Source of the DNA: Confluentibacter citreus
GTDB taxonomy: Bacteria; Bacteroidota; Bacteroidia; Flavobacteriales; Flavobacteriaceae
Direction of reading: 5' to 3'
NCBI RefSeq assembly: GCF_002807055.1
Contig: NZ_NIXN01000009.1
Span: 157,547-221,546, forward strand
Length of the DNA stretch: 64,000 bases
The notes under the pieces: model-generated
The model's input: the letters and a program-made list of their open reading frames with translations, nothing else
What the model was told of the DNA's origin: nothing
Database searches by the model: none
Translations under genes and position numbers: made by a program
Shown: positions 46,774 to 56,814 of the stretch, piece by piece
Position numbering within the stretch: the first letter of the stretch is position 1
Layout: each line of letters begins with the position of its first letter

Positions 46774-47316
46774 ATGTCAAGAATAGGTAATAACCCAGTA
46801 GTAATTCCTCAAGGCGTTACAGTTGATATAAAAGACGGAATAGTTACAGTAAAAGGAAAATTGGGAGAATTAACCCAAAAATACGATTCTGTAGATATTA
46901 AAGTTGAAGATGGTAATGTTTTAGTAACACGTTCTTCTGATACAAAAGATCAAAAAGCAAAGCATGGTTTATATAGATCGTTAATGCTTAATATGATTAA
47001 TGGTGTTTCTCAAGGATGGACTAAACAATTAGAATTGGTTGGTGTAGGTTATAGAGCATCAAACCAAGGACAAAAATTGGATTTGGCCTTAGGCTTTTCC
47101 CATAATATTGTTCTAGAAATAGCTCCAGAAGTTGTTGTTGAAACAGTTTCAGAAAAAGGAAAAAATCCAATAATAAAACTAACATCGTTTGATAAACAAC
47201 TTGTTGGTCAAGTAGCTGGAAAAATCCGTGATTTTAGAAGACCAGAACCATACAAAGGAAAAGGAATTAAGTTTGTAGGCGAGGTATTGAGAAGAAAAGC
47301 AGGTAAATCAGCTTAA
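46774..47316 (+). CDS. rplF: 50S ribosomal protein L6
   Basis: 180 residues with two repeated L6 domains. '[20 protein letters not shown]' opens it and '[20 protein letters not shown]' is the conserved C-terminal signature. It lies near the factor-binding site. Confidence 0.98.
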   Translation: MSRIGNNPVVIPQGVTVDIKDGIVTVKGKLGELTQKYDSVDIKVEDGNVLVTRSSDTKDQKAKHGLYRSLMLNMINGVSQGWTKQLELVGVGYRASNQGQKLDLALGFSHNIVLEIAPEVVVETVSEKGKNPIIKLTSFDKQLVGQVAGKIRDFRRPEPYKGKGIKFVGEVLRRKAGKSA

Positions 47317-47326
47317 TAATTTAGTT

Positions 47327-47683
47327 ATGGCATTAACAAAACACAAAAGAAGAATAAGAATTAAAAACAGGATTCGTAAAATAGTTTCTGGTACAGAGGC
47401 TAGACCAAGATTATCTGTTTTTAGAAGTAATAATGAGATTTATGCTCAAATAGTAGATGATGTATCTGGTAAAACTATCAGTGCTGCATCTTCAAGAGAT
47501 AAAGATATTAATACAGTTAAAGTTAATAAAACAGAAGCAGCTGCATTAGTAGGTAAAGCTCTTGCTGAAAAAGCTTTAAAGGCAGGTATAGAAACTATTT
47601 CTTTCGATAGAGGTGGCTATTTATATCATGGTAGAGTAAAATCGTTAGCTGATGGAGCTAGAGAAGCAGGACTTAAATTCTAA
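47327..47683 (+). CDS. rplR: 50S ribosomal protein L18
   Basis: 118 residues. '[18 protein letters not shown]' and '[20 protein letters not shown]' are diagnostic. It binds 5S rRNA together with L5. Confidence 0.98.
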   Translation: MALTKHKRRIRIKNRIRKIVSGTEARPRLSVFRSNNEIYAQIVDDVSGKTISAASSRDKDINTVKVNKTEAAALVGKALAEKALKAGIETISFDRGGYLYHGRVKSLADGAREAGLKF

Positions 47684-47689
47684 GAAATT

Positions 47690-48214
47690 ATGTATCGTAA
47701 ATACAAAAGCGCAGAGTTAGTAAAACCAGGTGGATTAGATCTTAAAGATCGTTTAGTTGGTGTACAAAGAGTTACGAAAGTAACTAAAGGAGGTAGAGCA
47801 TTTGGTTTTTCAGCAATCGTTGTGGTTGGTGATGAGGCTGGTGTTGTAGGTCAAGGTTTAGGAAAGTCTAAAGACGTAGCTAGTGCTATTGCAAAAGCTG
47901 TTGAAGATGCTAAGAAAAATCTTGTTAGAATTCCTTTAAAAGGGAAATCATTACCGCATGAGCAAAAAGGTAAATTTGGTGGAGCAAGAGTTAATATTAT
48001 TCCTGCTGCTGCTGGTACCGGTGTAATTGCTGGTGGAGCTGTAAGAACAGTTCTTGAAGCAGTTGGAGTTCATGATGTATTATCAAAATCCCAAGGTTCT
48101 TCAAACCCTCACAATGTGGTGAAAGCAACTTTTGATGCTTTACTACAATTAAGAGATGCTAGCGTTATAGCTAGAGATAGAGGTATTTCACTTGAAAAAG
48201 TTTTTAACGGTTAA
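47690..48214 (+). CDS. rpsE: 30S ribosomal protein S5
   Basis: 174 residues. The double-stranded RNA binding fold begins '[20 protein letters not shown]', followed by '[20 protein letters not shown]' and '[20 protein letters not shown]'. It shapes translational accuracy and the mRNA entry. Spaced 6 bases from rplR. Confidence 0.98.
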   Translation: MYRKYKSAELVKPGGLDLKDRLVGVQRVTKVTKGGRAFGFSAIVVVGDEAGVVGQGLGKSKDVASAIAKAVEDAKKNLVRIPLKGKSLPHEQKGKFGGARVNIIPAAAGTGVIAGGAVRTVLEAVGVHDVLSKSQGSSNPHNVVKATFDALLQLRDASVIARDRGISLEKVFNG

Positions 48215-48225
48215 TAACGATTAAG

Positions 48226-48408
48226 ATGGCAAAAATTAGAGTAACAAAGGTAAAAAGTGCAATCAATCGTCCGCTAAGACAAAAAAGAATATTAGAATCT
48301 TTAGGTCTTAGAAAAATTGGTCAAGTTGTAGAGCATGAAGCCTCACCAAGTGTACTTGGTATGGTAAACAAATTAAATCACTTAGTTTCTGTTGAAGAAA
48401 TTAAATAA
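48226..48408 (+). CDS. rpmD: 50S ribosomal protein L30
   Basis: 60 residues, the compact bacterial form. 'VKSAINRPLRQKRILESLGL' and 'LGMVNKLNHLVSVEEI' are typical. Confidence 0.97.
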   Translation: MAKIRVTKVKSAINRPLRQKRILESLGLRKIGQVVEHEASPSVLGMVNKLNHLVSVEEIK

Positions 48409-48423
48409 TAATAAATACTGAAA

Positions 48424-48876
48424 ATGGATTTAAGTAATTTAAAACCTGCAGAAGGTTCAGTTAAAAATCAAGGTAAAAGAATAGGTAGAGGACAAGGTTC
48501 TGGAAAAGGTGGTACTGCAACAAAAGGTCACAAAGGAGCTAAATCCCGTTCTGGTTACGCTAAGAAAGTAGGTTTTGAAGGTGGACAAATGCCACTTCAA
48601 AGACGTGTGCCTAAATTTGGTTTTACAAATATTAACCGTGTTGAGTACCAAGGAATCAATTTAGATACCTTGCAACAATTGGTTGATGATAAAAAGATTA
48701 AAGATACTGTAGATTTTGACGTTTTGTTCTCTAACAGATTAGCTGGAAAAAATGATCTAGTTAAAGTATTAGGAAGGGGAGAGTTGAAAGCTAAATTAAA
48801 AGTCTCTGCTCATAAATTTACTGCTTCAGCAAAAGCTGCTATTGAAGCTGCAGGAGGAGAAGCCGTAACTTTATAA
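48424..48876 (+). CDS. rplO: 50S ribosomal protein L15
   Basis: 150 residues. The glycine- and lysine-rich start 'GKRIGRGQGSGKGGTATKGH' and 'GFEGGQMPLQRRVPKFGF' are diagnostic. It precedes secY by 15 bases, the standard order. Confidence 0.98.
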   Translation: MDLSNLKPAEGSVKNQGKRIGRGQGSGKGGTATKGHKGAKSRSGYAKKVGFEGGQMPLQRRVPKFGFTNINRVEYQGINLDTLQQLVDDKKIKDTVDFDVLFSNRLAGKNDLVKVLGRGELKAKLKVSAHKFTASAKAAIEAAGGEAVTL

Positions 48877-48891
48877 GATTTAACTACACGT

Positions 48892-50247
48892 ATGAAATTT
48901 ATAGAATCAATAAAGAATGTTTGGAAAATAGAAGAACTAAGAAACAGAATCATGGTTACCCTTGGTCTGTTATTAGTCTACCGTTTTGGAGCTCAAGTAG
49001 TTCTACCAGGTATTGATGCTGCTCAATTAGGAGGGCTAGCAGATAGTACAGATGGTGGTTTATTAGGGTTGCTTAATGCCTTTACAGGTGGTGCTTTTGC
49101 AAATGCTTCGATATTTGCATTAGGTATTATGCCTTACATTTCTGCTTCTATTGTGGTACAGTTAATGGGAATAGCAATACCATATTTACAGAAACTACAA
49201 AAAGAAGGCGCTAGTGGTCAAAAGAAGATAAATCAAATTACCCGTTGGTTAACGATTGGTATCTGTTTGTTACAAGCACCAGGTTATTTAGCTAGTTTAC
49301 CAGCATTGGGAATTCCTCAAAGTGCTTTTTTATTAGGTACAGGCTTTTCATTTTATTTTTCATCAGTGACCATTTTGGTAACAGGATGTATTTTTGCAAT
49401 GTGGCTGGGGGAAAAAATTACTGATAAAGGTATTGGTAACGGTATTTCTCTATTGATTATGGTGGGTATCATTGCAACAATGCCAGCATCATTTATCCAA
49501 AACTATGCTTCTAGACTAGAAGGTGGTGGGAACGGTGGTTTAATGATGGTACTAATAGAACTTGTTATTTGGTTTGCTGTCATATTAGCCGCAATCATGC
49601 TTGTAATGGCTGTTAGAAGGATAGCAGTTCAGTACGCTAGAAGAACAGCTACTGGAAGTTATGAGAAAAATGTTATGGCAGGCTCAAGACAATATATTCC
49701 ATTAAAATTGAATGCCTCTGGAGTTATGCCTATCATATTCGCACAGGCCATTATGTTTGTGCCTGGATTGATTGGAGGATCATCGTTTCTTAAGGAAAGC
49801 GCTGTTGGAGGTTGGTTACAAACTAACTATTCCGATATGTTTGGATTAGCTTACAACATTACATTTGCTATTCTGATTATAATATTTACATATTTTTATA
49901 CAGCAATTACGGTTCCAACAAATAAAATGGCAGACGATTTAAAACGTAGTGGTGGTTTTATTCCTGGAATTCGACCAGGTACTGAAACTTCAGAATATCT
50001 TGATAAAATTATGTCTCAGATAACCTTGCCAGGTTCCATTTTCTTAGCATTTTTAGCTGTTTTTCCAGCATTTATAGTTAAGCTTATGGGAGTTCAACAA
50101 GGATGGGCGTTATTTTTTGGAGGTACTTCATTGATTATTTTGGTTGGTGTAGCAATAGATACTATGCAACAAGTAAATTCTTATTTGTTAAATAGACACT
50201 ATGATGGCTTGATGAAAACAGGTAAAAACAGAAAAGCATTAGCTTAA
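48892..50247 (+). CDS. secY: Preprotein translocase subunit SecY
   Basis: 451 residues, ten membrane segments. '[20 protein letters not shown]', '[15 protein letters not shown]' and the C-terminal '[19 protein letters not shown]' are SecY signatures. It forms the channel of the Sec translocon in the inner membrane. Placed between rplO and infA, 7 bases before the latter. Confidence 0.98.
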   Translation: MKFIESIKNVWKIEELRNRIMVTLGLLLVYRFGAQVVLPGIDAAQLGGLADSTDGGLLGLLNAFTGGAFANASIFALGIMPYISASIVVQLMGIAIPYLQKLQKEGASGQKKINQITRWLTIGICLLQAPGYLASLPALGIPQSAFLLGTGFSFYFSSVTILVTGCIFAMWLGEKITDKGIGNGISLLIMVGIIATMPASFIQNYASRLEGGGNGGLMMVLIELVIWFAVILAAIMLVMAVRRIAVQYARRTATGSYEKNVMAGSRQYIPLKLNASGVMPIIFAQAIMFVPGLIGGSSFLKESAVGGWLQTNYSDMFGLAYNITFAILIIIFTYFYTAITVPTNKMADDLKRSGGFIPGIRPGTETSEYLDKIMSQITLPGSIFLAFLAVFPAFIVKLMGVQQGWALFFGGTSLIILVGVAIDTMQQVNSYLLNRHYDGLMKTGKNRKALA

Positions 50248-50254
50248 TTTTACT

Positions 50255-50470
50255 ATGGCAAAACAATCAGCAATTGAGCAAGATGGAACTATTATAGAAG
50301 CATTATCAAATGCGATGTTCCGTGTTGAATTAGAAAATGGTCACATAGTGACTGCGCATATTTCTGGTAAGATGCGTATGCATTACATTAAATTATTGCC
50401 AGGAGACAAAGTGAAATTAGAAATGAGCCCTTACGATTTATCTAAGGCTCGTATAACTTACAGGTACTAA
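50255..50470 (+). CDS. infA: Translation initiation factor IF-1
   Basis: 71 residues with an OB fold. '[20 protein letters not shown]' and '[19 protein letters not shown]' are diagnostic. It occupies the A site of the 30S subunit during initiation. The 63 bases after it contain a decayed rpmJ-like fragment. Confidence 0.98.
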   Translation: MAKQSAIEQDGTIIEALSNAMFRVELENGHIVTAHISGKMRMHYIKLLPGDKVKLEMSPYDLSKARITYRY

Positions 50471-50485
50471 TAATATACAGATACG

Positions 50486-50515
50486 ATGAAACCAAAAGTT
50501 GCATCTGAGAGTTAA
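50486..50515 (+). pseudogene. Decayed partial copy of the rpmJ start
   Basis: A 9-codon frame (MKPKVASES) begins with ATGAAA and contains GCATCTGAGAGTTAAAAAAA, against GCATCAGTTAAAAAAA at the same place in rpmJ. A four-base insertion breaks the frame. It looks like a tandem duplication of the first 35 or so bases of rpmJ that has decayed. A short leader peptide is an alternative reading. Confidence 0.4.
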
Positions 50516-50533
50516 AAAAAATAAATATCAGCG

Positions 50534-50650
50534 ATGAAAGTAAGAGCATCAGTTAAAAAAAGAAGCGCCGATTGTAAAATAGTGCGCAGAAAAGGTAGAC
50601 TTTACGTAATAAACAAAAAGAATCCTAGATTCAAACAAAGACAAGGGTAA
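50534..50650 (+). CDS. rpmJ: 50S ribosomal protein L36, zinc-free type
   Basis: 38 residues, the usual size. '[20 protein letters not shown]' and the end '[10 protein letters not shown]' identify L36. Only Cys14 of the four zinc ligands remains: positions 11, 27 and 33 are Ser, Asn and Phe. It is therefore the C-minus form. It lies 2 bases before rpsM. Confidence 0.95.
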   Translation: MKVRASVKKRSADCKIVRRKGRLYVINKKNPRFKQRQG

Positions 50651-50652
50651 TT

Positions 50653-51027
50653 ATGGCAAGAATTGCAGGTGTAGACATACCAAAAAACAAAAGAGGAGTT
50701 ATCGCTTTAACTTATATCTACGGAATAGGTAAAAGTAGAGCCCAAGAGATTTTAGCAACAGCTAAAGTAGACGAGAGTACGAAAGTCCAAGATTGGAATG
50801 ACGATCAGATTGGAAACATTCGTGACGCGGTATCTGCCTTTACTATTGAAGGTGAATTACGTTCTGAAACTCAATTAAACATCAAGCGTTTAATGGATAT
50901 TGGATGTTATAGAGGAATCCGTCATAGATCGGGTCTTCCTTTAAGAGGTCAACGTACAAAAAACAATTCCAGAACAAGAAAAGGAAGAAGAAAAACAGTT
51001 GCTAACAAGAAAAAAGCAACTAAATAA
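50653..51027 (+). CDS. rpsM: 30S ribosomal protein S13
   Basis: 124 residues. '[20 protein letters not shown]' and '[20 protein letters not shown]' are diagnostic. It contacts the P-site tRNA and the 50S subunit. First gene of the alpha part. The 107 bases after it have no promoter match; only a weak short stem (GTCT/AGAC at 51042-51057) is visible. Confidence 0.98.
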   Translation: MARIAGVDIPKNKRGVIALTYIYGIGKSRAQEILATAKVDESTKVQDWNDDQIGNIRDAVSAFTIEGELRSETQLNIKRLMDIGCYRGIRHRSGLPLRGQRTKNNSRTRKGRRKTVANKKKATK

Positions 51028-51134
51028 TTAATTAATATTTAGTCTTTAGTATTAGACGTTGGAAGGAATCTGTTTGAAATTATAAAGGTTTAGGATTCTA
51101 GCGACTATCAACTAACAACTGAAAACTAGAAAAT

Positions 51135-51518
51135 ATGGCAAAAGCAAGTACAAAAAAACGTAAAGTTATTGTTGATTCTGTTGGTGAAGCACATGTTAAT
51201 GCATCATTCAATAACATCATTATTTCACTTACCAACAAAAAAGGAGACGTTATCGCATGGTCTTCTGCTGGTAAAATGGGATTTAAAGGATCTAAAAAAA
51301 ACACGCCTTACGCAGCACAATTAGCGGCAGAAGATGCAGCAGCAGTAGCGCAAGAAGCTGGTTTAAAGAAAGTAAAAGTATACGTTAAAGGTCCAGGAAA
51401 CGGTAGAGAGTCTGCTATTCGTTCTATCCACAATGCAGGTATTGAAGTGACAGAAATTATTGATGTTACTCCGTTACCACACAATGGTTGTAGACCTCCA
51501 AAACGTAGAAGAGTATAG
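51135..51518 (+). CDS. rpsK: 30S ribosomal protein S11
   Basis: 127 residues. '[20 protein letters not shown]' and '[18 protein letters not shown]' are diagnostic. It lines the platform at the mRNA exit. Followed by a 177-base gap with a strong hairpin and a -7 box. Confidence 0.98.
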   Translation: MAKASTKKRKVIVDSVGEAHVNASFNNIIISLTNKKGDVIAWSSAGKMGFKGSKKNTPYAAQLAAEDAAAVAQEAGLKKVKVYVKGPGNGRESAIRSIHNAGIEVTEIIDVTPLPHNGCRPPKRRRV

Positions 51519-51537
51519 TTTATATTCAATACCATAA

Positions 51538-51583
51538 ATAAAATTAATATCAATTGTTTTAATGCAGTTGATATTAATTTTAT
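51538..51583 (+). terminator. Strong hairpin between rpsK and rpsD
   Basis: Arms 51538-51556 and 51565-51583 pair over 19 bp with one G-U pair around an 8-base loop. The stem is AT-rich and not followed by a long T run, so termination is uncertain. It overlaps the -33 region of the promoter-like box that follows. Confidence 0.5.
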
Positions 51584-51586
51584 ATG

Positions 51587-51594
51587 TAAATTTG
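51587..51594 (+). promoter_or_regulatory. -7 promoter element before rpsD (TAAATTTG)
   Basis: TAAATTTG matches the -7 consensus, and TTG at 51568-51570 is 16 bases upstream, slightly short. It would give rpsD, and possibly rpoA and rplQ, a transcript with a leader of about 95 bases. Confidence 0.5.
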
Positions 51595-51695
51595 CAAACT
51601 GAAAAAATAAAAACAAGTATCAACAAGAGATCAACGATTATCGAAGGATAAGATTAAGACCTTAATTCATAATCACTCTTAAAAAACAATTTAAA

Positions 51696-52301
51696 ATGGC
51701 AAGATATACTGGTCCTAAAACTAAAATAGCACGTAAATTTGGTGAAGCTATTTTTGGAGAAGATAAATCTTTTGAAAAAAGAAATTATCCTCCAGGTCAA
51801 CACGGTGCAAACAAGCGTCGTGGAAAAAAATCTGAATATGCAATTCAATTGCAAGAAAAGCAAAAAGCTAAATATACGTATGGTGTATTAGAGCGTCAAT
51901 TCAGAAATATGTTTAAAAAAGCTAGAGCAGCTCAAGGTATCACAGGTGAAGTTTTATTACAACTTTGTGAATCTAGATTGGACAATGTGGTTTTTAGAAT
52001 GGGAATAGCTCCTTCTAGAAGTGGTGCAAGACAATTGGTATCTCACAGACACATTACCGTAAATGGTGAATTGGTAAATATACCTTCTTACCAATTACAT
52101 GCAGGAGATGTTGTTGCTGTAAGAGAAAAATCAAAATCACTTGAGGCCATCGATAAATCTTTATCTAACTCAAGTCAAGTATACGAATGGATTACTTGGA
52201 ATAACGACACTAAGCAAGGAACTTATGTTTCTGTTCCTGCAAGAATTCAAATTCCAGAAAACATAAACGAACAATTCATCGTCGAATTATATTCTAAATA
52301 A
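51696..52301 (+). CDS. rpsD: 30S ribosomal protein S4
   Basis: 201 residues. '[20 protein letters not shown]' opens it; the S4 RNA-binding domain holds '[20 protein letters not shown]'. The zinc Cys cluster found in some S4 forms is absent. In E. coli S4 represses the alpha operon; the long structured gap before this gene is a plausible site for that. Confidence 0.98.
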   Translation: MARYTGPKTKIARKFGEAIFGEDKSFEKRNYPPGQHGANKRRGKKSEYAIQLQEKQKAKYTYGVLERQFRNMFKKARAAQGITGEVLLQLCESRLDNVVFRMGIAPSRSGARQLVSHRHITVNGELVNIPSYQLHAGDVVAVREKSKSLEAIDKSLSNSSQVYEWITWNNDTKQGTYVSVPARIQIPENINEQFIVELYSK

Positions 52302-52397
52302 TAAATTAATAACATTGGTATTTAGCCAAAGGGTTTATTTGTACTTCTTCAAACTTATAATCCGCGCAACTAAATAACAATTAAAACGAAGAAAAAC

Positions 52398-53390
52398 ATG
52401 GCAGTATTTAATTTTCAGAAGCCCGATAAAGTAATCATGATTGATTCAACAGATTTTGAAGGCAAATTCGAATTTCGCCCTTTAGAACCTGGATATGGAT
52501 TAACGGTAGGTAACGCATTAAGAAGAGTTTTACTTTCTTCTTTAGAAGGATTCGCCATTACATCAGTTAGAATTGAAGGTGTAGATCATGAGTTTTCAGC
52601 AATTTCAGGAGTAGTTGAAGATGTTACAGAAATCATATTAAACCTAAAACAAGTTCGTTTTAAAAGACAAATTGAAGATATTGATAACGAATCTATTTCT
52701 ATATCAATTTCTGGTCAAGAACAAATATTAGCAGGAGATTTCCAAAAATTTATTTCAGGATTTCAAGTATTGAATACAGAATTAGTAATCTGTAATTTAG
52801 ATCCTAAGGTGAACTTTAACATGGAAATCACTATAGAAAAAGGTAGAGGTTACGTACCTGCGGAAGAAAACAAAAAAGCTGCTGCACCAATTGGTACTAT
52901 CTTTACGGATTCTATCTATACACCAATAAAAAATGTAAAGTATAGTATTGAAAACTATCGTGTTGAACAAAAAACCGATTACGAAAAACTGGTTTTTGAA
53001 ATCATTACAGATGGTTCTATAACACCTCAAGATGCTTTAACGGAAGCTGCTAAAACATTAATTCACCACTTTATGTTATTCTCTGATGAGCGTATTACAT
53101 TAGAAGCTGATGAAATTGCACAAACTGAAACTTATGATGAAGAATCTCTTCACATGAGACAGTTGCTTAAAACGAAGTTAATCGATATGGATTTATCTGT
53201 TCGTGCTCTTAACTGTTTAAAAGCAGCAGAAGTTGATACTTTGGGAGATTTAGTATCTTTCAATAAAAACGACTTAATGAAATTCAGAAACTTTGGTAAA
53301 AAATCTTTAACAGAACTTGAAGAACTTGTTCATATTAAAGGTTTAAACTTCGGAATGGATTTAAGTAAATACAAATTAGATAAAGATTAA
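52398..53390 (+). CDS. rpoA: RNA polymerase alpha subunit
   Basis: 330 residues. The N-terminal dimerisation domain has '[20 protein letters not shown]' and '[20 protein letters not shown]'; the C-terminal domain has '[19 protein letters not shown]' and '[12 protein letters not shown]', the helix-hairpin-helix for DNA and activators. The gap before it (96 bases) shows no clear signal. Confidence 0.98.
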   Translation: MAVFNFQKPDKVIMIDSTDFEGKFEFRPLEPGYGLTVGNALRRVLLSSLEGFAITSVRIEGVDHEFSAISGVVEDVTEIILNLKQVRFKRQIEDIDNESISISISGQEQILAGDFQKFISGFQVLNTELVICNLDPKVNFNMEITIEKGRGYVPAEENKKAAAPIGTIFTDSIYTPIKNVKYSIENYRVEQKTDYEKLVFEIITDGSITPQDALTEAAKTLIHHFMLFSDERITLEADEIAQTETYDEESLHMRQLLKTKLIDMDLSVRALNCLKAAEVDTLGDLVSFNKNDLMKFRNFGKKSLTELEELVHIKGLNFGMDLSKYKLDKD

Positions 53391-53401
53391 TTAATCATAT
53401 T

Positions 53402-53431
53402 TTGCTCCTCGACAGTCGAGTTTGGTAGCAA
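53402..53431 (+). promoter_or_regulatory. Hairpin in the rpoA-rplQ gap
   Basis: Inner stem CTCGA (53408-53412) / TCGAG (53416-53420) and outer stem TTGCT (53402-53406) / AGCAA (53427-53431), separated by a six-base bulge on one side. It is GC-richer than the surroundings and lies 19 bases before rplQ. Candidate for an L17 leader. Confidence 0.45.
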
Positions 53432-53449
53432 GATGATAAAACAAATGTC

Positions 53450-53926
53450 ATGAGACACGGAAAAAAAATAAACCACTTAGGCAGACAAACTGCTCACAGA
53501 AAATCAATGTTGGCTAATATGGCTTGTTCTTTAATTGAGCACAAACGTATAAACACAACGGTTGCAAAAGCAAAAGCTTTAAAGCTGTTTGTTGAGCCAA
53601 TGATTACTAAATCTAAAGAAGATACTACGCACAATAGACGTATTGTTTTTAGTAGATTGAGACAAAAAGAAGCTGTAGCAGAATTATTTAGAGATGTTGC
53701 TGCTAAAGTTGGTGATAGACCAGGAGGTTATACAAGAATTATTAAACTTGGTAATCGTTTAGGTGATAATGCAGATATGGCTATGATTGAGCTTGTAGAT
53801 TACAACGAAATCTATAACGCTGGTAAGCCAGAAAAGAAAACAACTAGAAGAAGTAGAAGAGGTGGTGCTAAACCTGCTGCTGCTCCAGTTGTTGACACTA
53901 AAGCATCAAAAGAAGAAGAGGAATAG
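53450..53926 (+). CDS. rplQ: 50S ribosomal protein L17
   Basis: 158 residues. '[20 protein letters not shown]' and '[20 protein letters not shown]' are diagnostic. The C-terminal 40 residues form a basic then Ala-rich and acidic tail (KASKEEEE) not found in E. coli L17 but usual in Bacteroidota. Last gene of the superoperon, followed by a strong terminator. Confidence 0.98.
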   Translation: MRHGKKINHLGRQTAHRKSMLANMACSLIEHKRINTTVAKAKALKLFVEPMITKSKEDTTHNRRIVFSRLRQKEAVAELFRDVAAKVGDRPGGYTRIIKLGNRLGDNADMAMIELVDYNEIYNAGKPEKKTTRRSRRGGAKPAAAPVVDTKASKEEEE

Positions 53927-53948
53927 ATGTTAAAAACATTTAAAATAT

Positions 53949-53982
53949 AAAGGATAAACTATTTTAGTTTATCCTTTTTTTT
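53949..53982 (+). terminator. Terminator of the ribosomal superoperon
   Basis: A perfect 12-bp stem (AAAGGATAAACT with AGTTTATCCTTT, loop ATTTT) is followed by eight T on the plus strand. It starts 22 bases after the rplQ stop codon. Confidence 0.88.
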
Positions 53983-54014
53983 ATGCAATTTTGTAAAACT
54001 TTTTTAGGAATGAA

Positions 54015-54065
54015 ACCACCCAAAACTTATAATATAATGCACATAAACAAATATTGTTTGGTGGT
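54015..54065 (+). promoter_or_regulatory. Structured leader before carA
   Basis: ACCACC (54015-54020) pairs with GGTGGT (54060-54065), and inside lies AAACAA-ATA-TTGTTT (54045-54059). The structure ends 36 bases before the carA start. It may be a leader hairpin controlling carA, but no T run or known riboswitch is visible. Confidence 0.35.
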
Positions 54066-54101
54066 AACGTATGAAAATTTTAAAAAAACAGAGGCTAACA
54101 G

Positions 54102-55205
54102 ATGAAATATCAAAAACGACAAAAAGCCATCATTCTTCTCGCAGATGGTACTATTTTTTACGGTAAAGCAGTTGGAAATAAACAAGGATCCGCATTTGGA
54201 GAAGTGTGTTTCAATACGGGCATGACTGGGTATCAGGAAATTTTTACCGATCCATCTTATTATGGGCAATTAATGGTTACTACCAATGCACACATTGGAA
54301 ATTATGGAGTAAATGATGAAGAAATTGAGTCAGATTCCATAAAAATAGCGGGGCTTATTTGCAAAAATTTTAGTTACGAATATTCAAGAATAGATTCGGA
54401 TGGTTCATTAGAATCATTTTTAGATAAAAATAACCTGTTAGCTATATCTGATGTAGATACGAGAGCCTTGGTAAGTTACATTCGGGATAATGGTGCCATG
54501 AATGCTGTTATTTCTACTGACGTAGATAATATCGAAGGATTAAAGAAACAATTGGCCGATGTTCCAGATATGAATGGTTTAGAGTTGGCTTCAAAAGTAT
54601 CAACTAAAGAACCTTATTATTTTGGTAATATAAATGCAACCTACAAAGTGGCGGCATTAGATATTGGTATTAAGAAAAACATACTTCGAAACATCGCAAA
54701 AAGAGATGCCTATATAAAAGTGTTTCCATACAATGCGAAATTTGAAGATTTAGAAGCATTTAAACCAGATGGTTATTTTCTATCTAACGGCCCTGGAGAT
54801 CCAGAACCTTTAATAGATGCTCAAACCTTGGCGAAAGAAATAATCAAACGCGACTTGCCTTTGTTTGGGATATGTTTAGGTCACCAAATTATAGCCTTGG
54901 CAAATGGAGTCTCAACCTATAAAATGCATCATGGACATAGAGGCATTAATCATCCTGTTAAAAACCTAAGAACTGGTAAAGGTGAAATAACGTCCCAAAA
55001 CCATGGTTTTGCTGTTAATAGAGAGGAAGCAGAAGCTCATCCGGATTTAGAGGTAACCCACGTGCATTTAAATGATCATACAGTTGCTGGCTTAGCTATG
55101 AAATCCAAAAATTGCTTTTCGGTGCAATACCATCCAGAAGCAAGTCCGGGACCACACGATGCTTCTTATTTGTTTGATCAATTCATGGAAAATATAAAAA
55201 AATAA
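54102..55205 (+). CDS. carA: Carbamoyl-phosphate synthase small subunit
   Basis: 367 residues. The N-terminal CPSase domain begins 'AIILLADGTIFYGKAVG' and the class I glutamine amidotransferase domain holds the catalytic Cys in 'LFGICLGHQIIALANG' and His/Glu in 'VQYHPEASPGPHDA'. It supplies ammonia from glutamine to CarB for pyrimidine and arginine synthesis. carB is not in the window: carA is followed by eno, so the subunits are encoded apart. Confidence 0.97.
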   Translation: MKYQKRQKAIILLADGTIFYGKAVGNKQGSAFGEVCFNTGMTGYQEIFTDPSYYGQLMVTTNAHIGNYGVNDEEIESDSIKIAGLICKNFSYEYSRIDSDGSLESFLDKNNLLAISDVDTRALVSYIRDNGAMNAVISTDVDNIEGLKKQLADVPDMNGLELASKVSTKEPYYFGNINATYKVAALDIGIKKNILRNIAKRDAYIKVFPYNAKFEDLEAFKPDGYFLSNGPGDPEPLIDAQTLAKEIIKRDLPLFGICLGHQIIALANGVSTYKMHHGHRGINHPVKNLRTGKGEITSQNHGFAVNREEAEAHPDLEVTHVHLNDHTVAGLAMKSKNCFSVQYHPEASPGPHDASYLFDQFMENIKK

Positions 55206-55308
55206 ATCTCTAAATATGTATACAATTAGTATTAGAGTTACTAAAACGTTGTAGGCATATTTTTAATAAATTCTTTGAAAACATCATTAATTTCAGGGGA
55301 TTTAACCG

Positions 55309-55316
55309 TAAATTTG
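55309..55316 (+). promoter_or_regulatory. -7 promoter element for eno (TAAATTTG)
   Basis: TAAATTTG lies 31 bases before the eno ATG. No TTG is at the normal -33 spacing, the nearest being 31 bases upstream. Confidence 0.45.
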
Positions 55317-55341
55317 ACATATTAAAAAAGTTTAAAAATAA

Positions 55342-56640
<1,299 letters not shown>

Positions 56641-56660
56641 TATTACTTATAAATAGTATC

Positions 56661-56697
56661 AAAAAGGCGATTATTTTTTAATAATCGCCTTTTTTTA
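56661..56697 (+). terminator. Rho-independent terminator after eno
   Basis: A perfect 15-bp stem (56661-56675 with 56680-56694) with loop TTTT and further T after it, starting 20 bases after the eno stop. Confidence 0.9.
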
Positions 56698-56814
56698 TTC
56701 ATCATTAATAATAATATAATAATTGATCAATCCTAGTGTAGATAAGCTTTATTAATCCTGAGATATTTTGTAAATTAGCAAATCAAAATAAATATTAAAC
56801 ATTAACAATATAAC

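Noticed and set aside
51028..51134. Possible S11 leader structure between rpsM and rpsK
   Set aside because: Only a four-base stem and a five-base inverted pair were found, too weak to support a regulatory site.
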